Source of the DNA: Pseudomonas sp. R4-35-07
GTDB taxonomy: Bacteria; Pseudomonadota; Gammaproteobacteria; Pseudomonadales; Pseudomonadaceae
DNA length: 64,000 bases
Assembly (NCBI RefSeq): GCF_003852235.1
Contig: NZ_CP027732.1
Coordinates: forward strand, 4,092,001 to 4,156,000
Direction: 5' to 3'
The number at the start of each line of letters is the position of its first letter. The stretch's first letter is position 1. Both the position numbers and the translations under genes were made by a program. Shown one piece after another: positions 27,573 to 36,813 of the stretch. The notes beneath the pieces were generated by a model that worked only from the letters and a program-made list of their open reading frames with translations, was not told the origin of the DNA and made no database searches.

Positions 27573-29498
27573 ATGCATGGACACCTCACCACACCGGAAC
27601 AATCGCTGCTTGGCCGCTGGGGTGAAGCGCTGGCTACGCGTCAATTCCAGGCCAGGCACATCACCCTTCAGACACTGGTCGCCACCTTGGCGCCCGCCTG
27701 CGAACGTAGTTTTCAACGCCTGATCCAGGCCCTGTTTCGTGAAGGCCTGCTCGATCCCAACACCCTCAGTTATGACGAACACGACCACTGTTGGCTGGTG
27801 CTGCCCGACCAGAGCCGCCTGCGCTTTGAGCACCTGCGCCCCGGCCGCATGGCCAACTGGGATTTGCGAGGCAAGGTCAGCGTCCTGCGGGCTGGGCAGC
27901 CCGAACAGACCATCCAGTTCCCGTCGCAGTTGCTGACCTTACTGAACACCCGCCTCGAGTCGCCTGCCGCCCCAGAGGTCCTGGACCGCCTCAACACAGA
28001 GATCGACGACAGCTTCATCAACGACACCCTGTGCCTGGCCTTCCACGAGCAATGGACGCTCGAGCTGCACGCCTCGATGGACCCCGTACATCAGCACAAC
28101 CTGCTCAGCTACCTCAAGCACGATCCAGAGGCTGGCAACCCGACGTCAGTGCTTGAGCAATGGGGCACGCTCGGCCATCCCTGGCACCCCAACTACAAGA
28201 CCAAGCTGGGTTTGGCGACAGATCAGGTGATCGAATTCTCGCCTGAGTTCGAAGCGCGTTTCCCGGTATTGCTGTGTGCGCTGCACCGCCAGTACGCCCA
28301 TGTCGAAAGCCTGGCCGGCACGGCAGATTACTGGCAGTGGTGGCAAGGGCAATTCCCGCAAGCTGCTCGCCAGTTGACGGCGCACCTGACCGCACAGGGC
28401 CTTGAGGCCCGCGATTATCTGCCGCTGCCTGCCCACCCTTGGCAAGCTCGCCAGGAGCTACCGCAGCTGTTCGCCAATGAAATCGGCGACCAGCTGTTGG
28501 TGCTCACCGATATCGTTGCATTCACGGCCCACCCAACCATGTCGTTCCGCACCGTTTTGCCTGAAGGCCGCAGCGACGCGCCCATGGTCAAGCTTCCGGT
28601 TTCGCTGCGCCTGACCAGCGTGCAGCGCACGGTGTCGCCACGCTCGGCGCGCATGGGGCCGCGGATCAGCCATCTGTTGCAGACCATCCTGGCGCGTGAG
28701 CCCGGGCTGCAGAACATCCTAAGCATCGTCCCCGAGCGCCTGGGCATGCATTTCAAGCCACAGCCGGTGAATGACGAGCACTCCCGCCACCTGGCGGTGC
28801 TTTATCGCGACAACCCGCAGAGCCTGCTCCAAACCGGCGAAATGGCCGTCCCGGTGGGCAGCCTGTTTGCCACCGACCAGCATGGGCAACCCTTGCTGAG
28901 GCAGTGGGTCCGCCTGAGCCAAGGCGCTGACGATGCGCAGGCCCTCTGTGCGTTTTTCAAGGACTACGCATCCATTGCCGTGCCGGCCCTGCTGGGCATG
29001 TACCTGCGCTATGGCGTGGCCTTCGAGGCTCATCAACAGAATTCCTTTATGGTCATGGGTGCGGACGGGCAAGTCAGCCGCCTGCTGTTGCGCGATTTCG
29101 GCGATATCCGGATCGACCGCAAAACCTTGCACGCCCAGGGTCTGGATATCGAACTGCATGATCCGAAAATGACCTTGTACGACGATGCAGGTTTCGTACG
29201 CGACAAGCTGCTGCACACGGTGTTCATGTGCCACTTGGGCGAGCTGGTATTGCTCGGCGCGCGCCACTTCGAGGTTCCCCAGGCGCTGTTGTGGGATGAA
29301 CTGTCAGCGCAGGTCAGCCAGTGCTTCGATGATGTGCGCAGCGAGGTCGACCCTCAGCGCTGGCTGACCGAACGTGCCGCGCTGCTGGAACAGGACTGGC
29401 CGGCCAAGTCGTTCATGCGCATGCGACTGATGGAAAGCCATGCCGATATCGTCGGGCGCTTGCCCAACCCGCTGAGTAGCGCCGCCAATGTCGGCTAA
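27573..29498 (+). CDS. IucA/IucC-family (NIS) siderophore synthetase
   Basis: A 641-residue ATP-dependent ligase of the NRPS-independent siderophore family, which adenylates a carboxylate, usually citrate, and couples it to an amine or alcohol. Conserved pieces are GHPWHPNYKTKLG (201-213), LPAHPWQ (285-291), TMSFRTV (322-328), LRLTSVQRT (345-353), FEAHQQNS (484-491) and LLRDFGDIRI (505-514); the FhuF-like C-terminal part follows. It is the only synthetase in the operon and no decarboxylase or monooxygenase gene is present, so the amine is probably a housekeeping polyamine. The product is unknown. Confidence 0.93.
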   Translation: MHGHLTTPEQSLLGRWGEALATRQFQARHITLQTLVATLAPACERSFQRLIQALFREGLLDPNTLSYDEHDHCWLVLPDQSRLRFEHLRPGRMANWDLRGKVSVLRAGQPEQTIQFPSQLLTLLNTRLESPAAPEVLDRLNTEIDDSFINDTLCLAFHEQWTLELHASMDPVHQHNLLSYLKHDPEAGNPTSVLEQWGTLGHPWHPNYKTKLGLATDQVIEFSPEFEARFPVLLCALHRQYAHVESLAGTADYWQWWQGQFPQAARQLTAHLTAQGLEARDYLPLPAHPWQARQELPQLFANEIGDQLLVLTDIVAFTAHPTMSFRTVLPEGRSDAPMVKLPVSLRLTSVQRTVSPRSARMGPRISHLLQTILAREPGLQNILSIVPERLGMHFKPQPVNDEHSRHLAVLYRDNPQSLLQTGEMAVPVGSLFATDQHGQPLLRQWVRLSQGADDAQALCAFFKDYASIAVPALLGMYLRYGVAFEAHQQNSFMVMGADGQVSRLLLRDFGDIRIDRKTLHAQGLDIELHDPKMTLYDDAGFVRDKLLHTVFMCHLGELVLLGARHFEVPQALLWDELSAQVSQCFDDVRSEVDPQRWLTERAALLEQDWPAKSFMRMRLMESHADIVGRLPNPLSSAANVG

Positions 29499-30714
29499 CA
29501 GCACGGCGCTGCGCTTGCTGGTGGTGATTCAGCTGGTGTCGATGGGCGCCATGGAAATGAGCGGTCCTTTCTGGCCATTGCAAATCCAGAAGCTGCTTGG
29601 CGCCGCCAACGCCCAGTACACCGGCCTGCTGTCTGCGCTGGTGTATGCCGGGCCGATGATGGCGGCGATGGTGCTCACGCCCATGTGGGGGCGCCTGGGT
29701 GATCGTACCGGGCACAAGCCGATGATTATCCGCGCGCTGCTGGCGCTGGCGGTATGCCAGGCGCTGGCCGCCATCACCTACGATCCCTGGCTGCTGGTGG
29801 CGATCCGGGTAGCGCAGGGTGCGCTGGCCGGCTTTATTGCGGCCGCGCAGGCCTATGCGCTGGCCTACTGCGGCGATGGCGGTCGCGGGCATATCCTGGC
29901 GCGGCTGCAATCCGCCACCGCCGTGGGCTCCCTGGCCGGGCCGGTGTTGGGCGGCTGGCTGATGGACATATCCGGTTTCGCATTGCTGTGCTACAGCGCC
30001 ACCGCAGTCTGCCTGTTGTGCGCAATAATCAGCGCCTTCTTACCCAACGACTCACCACGATCGAGACCCGCGCGTACCTCGACGCCCGCCGCACTCCCCA
30101 AAGGCTGGCTCGGCGCGATGCTGGGGATCATCGTCTTGATCCAAGCAGCCAAGATGATGCCGCAACCGTTCTATGCCTTATATGTTGCCGATGTTTTGCA
30201 TGCGCCCGCGTGGCTGATCGGCGCCAGCTATGCCGCCAGCGCATTAACCCTGGCGCTGTCCGCGCCGTTGTGGGGCCGCCTGTTTGATCGACATCAACCT
30301 GCACACACGCTACGCATCATTGAGTGGGTCACCTGGGCCTGCGCCTTCACGCTGGCCTTCACGGCATTGGCGAATGAATGGTTTGGCTTCCTCACCAGCC
30401 GGCTGCTGTGGGGGGTGTGGCAAGGCGCTTTGCTGCCGGTGGCCTACACGCTGATCGCCAACACCGTTGCACCCAGCCAGCAGGGGTTCGCCCTGGGCCT
30501 GGGCAACAGCGCCGCCAAGGCCGGCGCGTTGTGCGGCGCGCTGCTGGGTGGCATCGGCATGGCCATGGTGGGCCTGGCGCACAGCTTCTGGCTGGTCGCG
30601 CTGACATATGCCCTGGCTGCACTGGGCATCCGCGCCATTCGTTCGCTCACTCGCACACCTGAGACGTCCGTTTTTTCTGTCACTACTTCTAATAACTCAA
30701 AGGCAAGGTCATGA
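29488..30714 (+). CDS. MFS transporter, probable siderophore exporter
   Basis: A 408-residue major facilitator protein with 12 helices. The loop signature is WGRLGDRTGHKPMIIRALL in the first half and WGRLFDRHQ in the second. It starts 11 bp before the synthetase stop, so the two are translated together. Position between a NIS synthetase and a TonB-dependent receptor makes siderophore export to the periplasm or medium the natural role. It could instead import a ferric siderophore, as some MFS proteins do. Confidence 0.9.
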   Translation: MSANSTALRLLVVIQLVSMGAMEMSGPFWPLQIQKLLGAANAQYTGLLSALVYAGPMMAAMVLTPMWGRLGDRTGHKPMIIRALLALAVCQALAAITYDPWLLVAIRVAQGALAGFIAAAQAYALAYCGDGGRGHILARLQSATAVGSLAGPVLGGWLMDISGFALLCYSATAVCLLCAIISAFLPNDSPRSRPARTSTPAALPKGWLGAMLGIIVLIQAAKMMPQPFYALYVADVLHAPAWLIGASYAASALTLALSAPLWGRLFDRHQPAHTLRIIEWVTWACAFTLAFTALANEWFGFLTSRLLWGVWQGALLPVAYTLIANTVAPSQQGFALGLGNSAAKAGALCGALLGGIGMAMVGLAHSFWLVALTYALAALGIRAIRSLTRTPETSVFSVTTSNNSKARS

Positions 30715-32825
30715 ACACATCACAATGGGCCGTTCTGCTGCCCCTGCTCGGGTCGATCAGTGCGCCCGTCTGGGCCGATCAAACTGAAGAAACGCCGGCG
30801 ACCAGCCTGCAACTACAGGCCACGGTGGTCTCGGCCACGCGCAGTGAAACCAGCATTGCGGCGATCCCGGGCTCGGTGCAGGTCATCAATGAAGAACAAC
30901 TGCGCCAGCAGACCTCGGCAGGACGCCGGGTTGCCGATATTCTCGGGCAACTGGTCCCAGGCATCGCGCCCTCCAGCGGCGGCATGAGCAACTTCGGCCA
31001 GACGCTTCGCGGGCGCAATACGCTGATCCTGATCGACGGGGTTTCCCAGAACGCCACGCGTGACAACTTTCGGCAGCTCAACAGCGTGGCACCGGAAAGC
31101 ATCGAGCGCATCGAAGTGATTTCCGGCGCCAGCAGCGTCTACGGCGCCGGCGCATCGGGCGGCATCATCAACATCATCACCAAGCGCAACAAAGGTGAAG
31201 ACCTGGCTTTCAGCAGCAAGATCGGCATGACCGCCGGTGACAACCTCAGTCACAAAGGCTTTTCCTACCAGGCATTCCAGAGCGCAACAGGCCGCCAGGG
31301 CCCGCTGGACTGGTATGTGTCGGGCAACGCCGTGCAACGCAACGACCAGTTCGACGGTAACGGCAAGCGCATTCCCCAGGACACGTCCCAGGGCAGCAAC
31401 ATGGACACCGACACCTACGACCTGCAGGGTCGCTTCGGCTACGAGCTGGATGACGACAAAAAGCTCAGCCTGTCGCTGCAAGACTACAAAGACGAACAAG
31501 ACACCCGCTACACCAAGAACCCACGCATCACCAGCGAGGCAGTCGCGGTGAAAGGCCTGGACCTGGACGACCAGCCGTCCACCCACAACCAGGCGGTCAA
31601 CCTCAATTACGCAGACAAGGACTTCTACGGCCAGGGCTTGCAGGTCGAAAGTTACTGGCGCCGCGCCGATGCGCTGTTCTTCCCGGACCTGTCCCGGGGC
31701 CGAGCCGGGGTGTCGGACAACAACAGCGTGCAAGATGTGTATGGCCTGCGCGCCGCCATCGACACGCAAATGCCGGACATCGGCCCGGCGACCGGCAACC
31801 TGGTCTGGGGGGCCGACTATGATCATGAAACTTCGCGCCAACGCGGCGACCAGTACCGCGTCAACGGCCTGACGTACACCAAGACGGGTACCACCTTCGA
31901 GCTGGGCCCGGACATCCAGACCACCACCAAGGCGATCTTTGGCCAGCTGTCCTATGACATCGGCGATTGGACGTTGCGCGGTGGCGTGCGCCGTGAATGG
32001 ATCGAGAGCAAGGTCGACGACAGCATCGCCTATGGCGAAATCGTTCAGACCGGCAACCGCGCGACACTGCCGGGCGGCACCCTCAAGTATGACGACACCC
32101 TCTACAACCTCGGCGCGGTGTACCACCTGAGTGAAAACCAGGATGTGTTCGCCAACTTCAGCCAGGGCTTTTCCCTGCCGGATATCCAGCGCTTCCTGCG
32201 TGACGTCAACAGCACGTACAACATTCAAGACCTCAACGCCCAGGCGTTGAAGGTCAACAGCTATGAACTGGGCTGGCGTGGCAACTGGGACAAGTGGCTG
32301 GCCAATGTCACGGCGTATGAAAACACTTCGGATGTGACGCAGTTCTATGATGCCAATGACCGCGTGCTACGCCTGATCAACCAGAAAGAGCGCGTGCGCG
32401 GTATCGAAACCAGCCTGACGTACAACGTCACCGACCAGTGGTCGGTCGGCGGCACGTACGCCTATTCCAAAGGCGAGACCCAGCAGAACGGCAAGTGGAT
32501 CGACCTGCCCGCCACCCGCATCTCCCCGGCCAAGACCACCGCGTTCGTCGGCTATGACCGTGGCGACTACAGCCTGCGCTTGCAGGGCATGCGCCTGGCC
32601 AACTATGACGCCGCGTTCAAGGACAACAACGGGCGCGATATCCAGGGCTACACGCTGGTAGACCTGCTGGGCTCGGTAAGGCTGCCGGTAGGTCGCCTCG
32701 AAGGTGCGGTGTACAACCTCACCAACCGCAACTACCAGAACATGTTCGCCCAGGCCAACGCCCGTGCGCCGTACCCGAATGCCGAAGGTCGTACCTTCAG
32801 CCTGAGCTACGCGGTGGATTGGTAA
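30711..32825 (+). CDS. TonB-dependent siderophore receptor
   Basis: A 704-residue outer membrane receptor. The signal peptide ends ISAPVWAD; a TonB box-like ATVVSATRSE follows, then the plug domain (SVQVINEEQL, NTLILIDGVSQN, IERIEVISGASSVYGAGASGG) and a 22-strand barrel ending LSYAVDW with a terminal aromatic. It overlaps the MFS stop in ATGA. It should take up the ferric form of the siderophore made by the first gene. A strong terminator follows. Confidence 0.94.
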   Translation: MNTSQWAVLLPLLGSISAPVWADQTEETPATSLQLQATVVSATRSETSIAAIPGSVQVINEEQLRQQTSAGRRVADILGQLVPGIAPSSGGMSNFGQTLRGRNTLILIDGVSQNATRDNFRQLNSVAPESIERIEVISGASSVYGAGASGGIINIITKRNKGEDLAFSSKIGMTAGDNLSHKGFSYQAFQSATGRQGPLDWYVSGNAVQRNDQFDGNGKRIPQDTSQGSNMDTDTYDLQGRFGYELDDDKKLSLSLQDYKDEQDTRYTKNPRITSEAVAVKGLDLDDQPSTHNQAVNLNYADKDFYGQGLQVESYWRRADALFFPDLSRGRAGVSDNNSVQDVYGLRAAIDTQMPDIGPATGNLVWGADYDHETSRQRGDQYRVNGLTYTKTGTTFELGPDIQTTTKAIFGQLSYDIGDWTLRGGVRREWIESKVDDSIAYGEIVQTGNRATLPGGTLKYDDTLYNLGAVYHLSENQDVFANFSQGFSLPDIQRFLRDVNSTYNIQDLNAQALKVNSYELGWRGNWDKWLANVTAYENTSDVTQFYDANDRVLRLINQKERVRGIETSLTYNVTDQWSVGGTYAYSKGETQQNGKWIDLPATRISPAKTTAFVGYDRGDYSLRLQGMRLANYDAAFKDNNGRDIQGYTLVDLLGSVRLPVGRLEGAVYNLTNRNYQNMFAQANARAPYPNAEGRTFSLSYAVDW

Positions 32826-32851
32826 CAGGCTGGCGCGGCACGGTAAAAACA

Positions 32852-32884
32852 CAAACCCCGCCTTTTGGCGGGGTTTGTTGTTTT
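32852..32884. terminator. Bidirectional terminator
   Basis: Hairpin CAAACCCCGCC / GGCGGGGTTTG with T-rich flanks on both sides, between the convergent receptor and DUF2058 genes. Confidence 0.9.
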
Positions 32885-32891
32885 CAGCGGT

Positions 32892-33437
32892 TTACCACAT
32901 CAGGTCATCCGGGATCTGGTAGGCGGCGTACGGATCATCCTCATCCGGCACCTGGCTTTCCGTCAGGATATTGAGCTGCACGATACGCTCCGGCGCGCGC
33001 TCCTGGATCTTCAGCGCGGCTTCGCGCGGGATCACCTCGTAGCCGCCGCCGTGATGCACGATGGCCAGCGAGCCGTTGCTCAGCTTGTTACGCATCAGCG
33101 TGTTGACCGACAGGCGCTTGACCTTCTTGTCATCCACGAAGTTGTAGTAGTCCTCGGTGGTCAACTTGGGCAGGCGCGAGGTTTCGATCAATTGCTTGAC
33201 CTGGGCCGTGCGGGCCTTGGCCTCGGCTTTTTCCTGCTGCTGACGGTTCAGCTCCTGGTCGCGCTTGACCTTCTCGGCGTGCGCCTCGGCTGCCAGGCGC
33301 GCCTGGGTGTCATCGACCTCGGCCTGACCCTTGTGGACCAGCCGCTGCTGTTTCTGCTTCTCTTTGCCGACCTGCTTGGCCTGCTTTTGGTTGACCAGAC
33401 CTGCTTTGAGCAACTGGTCGCGAAGGGAAAGGCTCAT
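32892..33437 (-). CDS. DUF2058-domain protein (YaiL-type)
   Basis: A 181-residue protein beginning MSLSLRDQLLKAGLVNQKQA, with a long charged helix rich in Lys, Gln and Glu (about residues 15-90), then a C-terminal domain with YYNFVDDKKVKRLSVN and GYEVIPREAALKI. This matches the DUF2058 family, nucleoid/polynucleotide-associated proteins of unknown role. It is just downstream of mazG on the same strand (26 bp) and likely cotranscribed. Confidence 0.9.
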   Translation of the reverse strand: MSLSLRDQLLKAGLVNQKQAKQVGKEKQKQQRLVHKGQAEVDDTQARLAAEAHAEKVKRDQELNRQQQEKAEAKARTAQVKQLIETSRLPKLTTEDYYNFVDDKKVKRLSVNTLMRNKLSNGSLAIVHHGGGYEVIPREAALKIQERAPERIVQLNILTESQVPDEDDPYAAYQIPDDLMW

Positions 33438-33462
33438 GGTGCTTACTCACTTAGGCAACTGC

Positions 33463-34299
33463 TCAACCGCAGCTGGAAACATTCTTTTCCTGGCGTTTGG
33501 CTTCGCCCCACAGGGCGTCCAACGTTTCGAGGGTGCAATCTTCTATGGGTTGATGCGTCTCGCGCAATGCCTGTTCGATAAATCGGAAGCGTCGCTCGAA
33601 CTTGGCATTGGCGCCACGCAACGCGGTTTCCGGGTCGACCTTGAGGTGACGGGCCAGATTGACCGCCGCAAACAGCAGGTCACCGACTTCATCGGCAATG
33701 GCTGCCGAATCGTTATCGGCCATGGCTTCGAGCACTTCATCCAGCTCTTCGCGCACGTTATCCACCACCGGCAACGCCGACGGCCAGTCGAAACCCACCT
33801 GGCTGGCGCGCTTCTGCAACTTGGCGGCACGGGACAGCGATGGCAAGGCAGTGGGCACGTCATCGAGCAGGGACAGTTGCTCGGGTGCGTCGGATTTTTC
33901 CGCGCGCTCCTCGGCCTTGATCTGCTCCCAACGCTGCTTGACCTGCTCTTCGCTCAGTTGAGGAATATCCAGCGGTGCATACAGGTCGCCGGTCGGGAAC
34001 ACATGGGGATGACGGCGGATCAGCTTGCGGGTGATGCTGTCGATCACCCCGGCAAATTCGAAGCGCCCTTCTTCCCGCGCCAGCTGGCTGTAATACACCA
34101 CCTGGAACAACAGGTCGCCCAACTCGCCTTGCAGATGATCGAAGTCGCCACGCTCGATGGCGTCGGCCACTTCATAGGCCTCTTCCAGGGTATGCGGCAC
34201 GATGGTGGCGTAGGTTTGCTTGATGTCCCATGGGCAGCCGTATTGCGGGTCGCGCAGGCGGCTCATGAGGTGCAGCAGGTCTTCAAGTGAATACATCAT
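33463..34299 (-). CDS. mazG: Nucleoside triphosphate pyrophosphohydrolase MazG
   Basis: A 278-residue all-alpha NTP pyrophosphatase that removes non-canonical NTPs and lowers (p)ppGpp. Two MazG repeats are present: the first with CPWDIKQTY and LEEAYEVADAIERGD...LGDLLFQVVY (ExxE...ExxD metal sites), the second with VREELDEVLEA and DEVGDLLFAAVN. The start is one of two adjacent ATGs at 34299/34296; the upstream one has GGAA at a fair distance. It neighbours relA, from which it is separated by a REPIN. Confidence 0.95.
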   Translation of the reverse strand: MMYSLEDLLHLMSRLRDPQYGCPWDIKQTYATIVPHTLEEAYEVADAIERGDFDHLQGELGDLLFQVVYYSQLAREEGRFEFAGVIDSITRKLIRRHPHVFPTGDLYAPLDIPQLSEEQVKQRWEQIKAEERAEKSDAPEQLSLLDDVPTALPSLSRAAKLQKRASQVGFDWPSALPVVDNVREELDEVLEAMADNDSAAIADEVGDLLFAAVNLARHLKVDPETALRGANAKFERRFRFIEQALRETHQPIEDCTLETLDALWGEAKRQEKNVSSCG

Positions 34300-34334
34300 C
34301 GTATTTCCAATCAGGTATGAACACTGCCGATCCA

Positions 34335-34426
34335 ATGTGGGAGGGGGCTTGCCCCCGATTGCAATGGGTCAGTCAATAAAGGTGCCAGCTGACCCTCCCT
34401 CATCGGGGGCAAGCCCCCTCCCACAT
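34335..34426. repeat. REPIN between relA and mazG
   Basis: Inverted GTGGGAGGGGGCTTGC-type pair, GTGGG ends outside, in the 151-bp gap between the two same-strand genes. Confidence 0.9.
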
Positions 34427-34450
34427 TTTAATCCGCGTTCATCCAGCTGT

Positions 34451-36694
34451 TCATGGGGTGCGATTACGCCGCGTCTCAATGATGTTCGGCAACTGCGATA
34501 TCCGTCCCAGCAACCGCCCCAGCGCGTCCAGCCCCGGAATCTCGATGGTCAGGGACATCAATGCGGTGTTGTCCTCTTTATTCGAGCGGGTGTTGACCGC
34601 CAGCACGTTGATCCGCTCATTGAGCAGCACCTGCGAGACGTCGCGCAGCAGACCGGAGCGGTCGTAGGCACGGATGATGATGTCCACCGGGTACGTGAGC
34701 ACCGGCACCGGGCCCCAGCTGACCTGGATGATCCGCTCCGGTTCGCGCCCGCCCAACTGCAGCACCGAGGCGCAGTCCTGGCGGTGAATGCTCACCCCGC
34801 GTCCCTGGGTGATGTAGCCGACGATGGCGTCGCCCGGCAACGGCTGGCAGCAGCCGGCCATTTGCGTCATCAGGTTGCCCACGCCCTGGATCTGGATATC
34901 GCCACGTTTGCCGGGCTTGTAGCCGGTGGCCTTGCGCGGGATCAGTTCCAGCTGTTCGTTGCCGCGCTCCGGCTCCACCAGTTGCTGGGCCAGGTTGACC
35001 AGTTGGGCCAGACGCAGATCACCGGCACCGAGGGCGGCGAACATGTCTTCGGCGATCTTCATGTTGGCCTTTTCGGCCAGCTTGTCGAAGTCCACCTGGG
35101 GCAGGCCCAGGCGCGCCAGTTCGCGTTCGAGCAGGGTCTTGCCGGCGGCGACGTTCTGGTCGCGGGCCTGCAGTTTGAACCAGTGCACGATCTTCGCCCG
35201 CGCCCGCGAGGTGGTGATGTAACCCAGGTTCGGGTTCAGCCAGTCGCGGCTCGGCGTGCCGTGCTTGCTGGTGATGATCTCGACCTGCTCACCGGTTTGC
35301 AGGCTATAGTTGAGCGGCACGATGCGCCCATTGATCTTGGCGCCGCGGCAGTTGTGGCCGATTTCGGTGTGCACGCGGTAAGCGAAGTCCAGTGGCGTGG
35401 CGCCCTTGGGCAAATCGATGGCGTGGCCGTCGGGGGTGAAGATGTAGACCCGGTCCGGTTCGATATCCACGCGCAACTGTTCGGCCAGACCGCCGATGTC
35501 GCCGAGTTCTTCGTGCCATTCCAGCACCTGGCGCAACCAGGAGATTTTCTCTTCGTACTGGTTGGAACCGGCCTTGACGTCGGTGCCCTTGTAACGCCAG
35601 TGCGCGCAAACGCCCAACTCCGCCTCTTCGTGCATGGCGTGGGTGCGGATCTGCACTTCCAACACCTTGCCTTCAGGGCCGATCACCGCCGTGTGCAGCG
35701 AGCGGTAGCCGTTTTCCTTGGGGTTGGCGATGTAGTCGTCGAACTCTTTGGGAATATGCCGCCACAGGGTATGCACGATCCCCAGCGCGGTGTAGCAATC
35801 GCGCATTTCCGGCACCAGCACACGCACGGCGCGTACGTCGTAGATCTGGCTGAACGCCAGGCCCTTGCGCTGCATTTTGCGCCAGATCGAATAGATGTGC
35901 TTGGCGCGGCCGCTGATGTCGGCATCGACGCCGGTGGCCTGCAACTCGGCGCGCAACTGGCCCATCACGTCGCTGATAAAGCGCTCGCGGTCGAGCCGCC
36001 GCTCGTGCAGCAGCGTGGCGATCTGTTTGTATTGATCGGGTTCGAGGTAGCGGAAGGACAGGTCCTCCAGCTCCCATTTGATATGACCGATACCCAGGCG
36101 GTGCGCCAGCGGCGCGTAGATGTCGAAGACCTCGCGGGCGACGCGGTTGCGCTTCTCGTCATCGGCGGTTTTCACCGCACGGATCGCGCAGGTACGTTCG
36201 GCCAGCTTGATCAGCGCGACGCGCACGTCGTCGACCATCGCTACCAGCATCTTGCGCAGGTTTTCCACCTGGCCCTGGGTACCCAGCACCATCGATTGGC
36301 GCGGGCTGAGGCTGGCACTGATGGCCGCCATGCGCAGCACGCCGTCGATCAGCTTGGCTACCACGGCGCCGAAACGCTGGCCGACGGTCGGCAACGGGAT
36401 ATGCCCTTCACGCACACCGCGATAGAGCACGGCGGCGATCAGCGAATCCTGGTCCAGCTTGAGATCGGCAAGGATCTCGGCGATTTCCAACCCGGTACGA
36501 AAGCTCGACGTGCCTTCCGCCCACAGGTTCTTGGCCGCATTGTCCTGTTGTTCAGACTCACGAGCGAACTCGCAGGCTGCTTTCAAGGCTTCACGGTCCA
36601 GTGCCGGGTCGACACTGACGGCATGATCCAGCCATGCCTCGAGATTGATACTGCCGTCGGTGTTGATCGGCTGGTGTGCTCTCACCTGTACCAT
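34451..36694 (-). CDS. relA: GTP pyrophosphokinase RelA
   Basis: A 747-residue ribosome-linked (p)ppGpp synthetase of the stringent response. Domains in order: degenerate HD hydrolase region (about 30-190), synthetase (about 240-360; YDVRAVRVLV, NPKENGYRSLHTAV and EVQIRTHAMHEEAELG), TGS (about 400-460; RVYIFTPDGHAIDLPKGATPLD), zinc-finger/helical region, and ACT at the end (IIRAYDRSGLLRDVSQVL). The start MVQVRAHQPI at 36694 gives the length usual for Pseudomonas RelA. A long open frame on the opposite strand (34220-36817) is a shadow of high GC. Confidence 0.97.
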   Translation of the reverse strand: MVQVRAHQPINTDGSINLEAWLDHAVSVDPALDREALKAACEFARESEQQDNAAKNLWAEGTSSFRTGLEIAEILADLKLDQDSLIAAVLYRGVREGHIPLPTVGQRFGAVVAKLIDGVLRMAAISASLSPRQSMVLGTQGQVENLRKMLVAMVDDVRVALIKLAERTCAIRAVKTADDEKRNRVAREVFDIYAPLAHRLGIGHIKWELEDLSFRYLEPDQYKQIATLLHERRLDRERFISDVMGQLRAELQATGVDADISGRAKHIYSIWRKMQRKGLAFSQIYDVRAVRVLVPEMRDCYTALGIVHTLWRHIPKEFDDYIANPKENGYRSLHTAVIGPEGKVLEVQIRTHAMHEEAELGVCAHWRYKGTDVKAGSNQYEEKISWLRQVLEWHEELGDIGGLAEQLRVDIEPDRVYIFTPDGHAIDLPKGATPLDFAYRVHTEIGHNCRGAKINGRIVPLNYSLQTGEQVEIITSKHGTPSRDWLNPNLGYITTSRARAKIVHWFKLQARDQNVAAGKTLLERELARLGLPQVDFDKLAEKANMKIAEDMFAALGAGDLRLAQLVNLAQQLVEPERGNEQLELIPRKATGYKPGKRGDIQIQGVGNLMTQMAGCCQPLPGDAIVGYITQGRGVSIHRQDCASVLQLGGREPERIIQVSWGPVPVLTYPVDIIIRAYDRSGLLRDVSQVLLNERINVLAVNTRSNKEDNTALMSLTIEIPGLDALGRLLGRISQLPNIIETRRNRTP

Positions 36695-36813
36695 CTTGCT
36701 TACCTTCCCTACGACGCACCTTGGATGCGCCAAAAATCATCGCCGACCTTGCTGCAGGCTCCCTGGCATTCACGGCCCTGGAGACTGCAGGCCAGTCGGA
36801 TTAAACGGGCATC

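Noticed and set aside
30813..32228. 471-codon frame opposite the TonB receptor
   Set aside because: Shadow of the receptor gene; no ribosome site or known domain.
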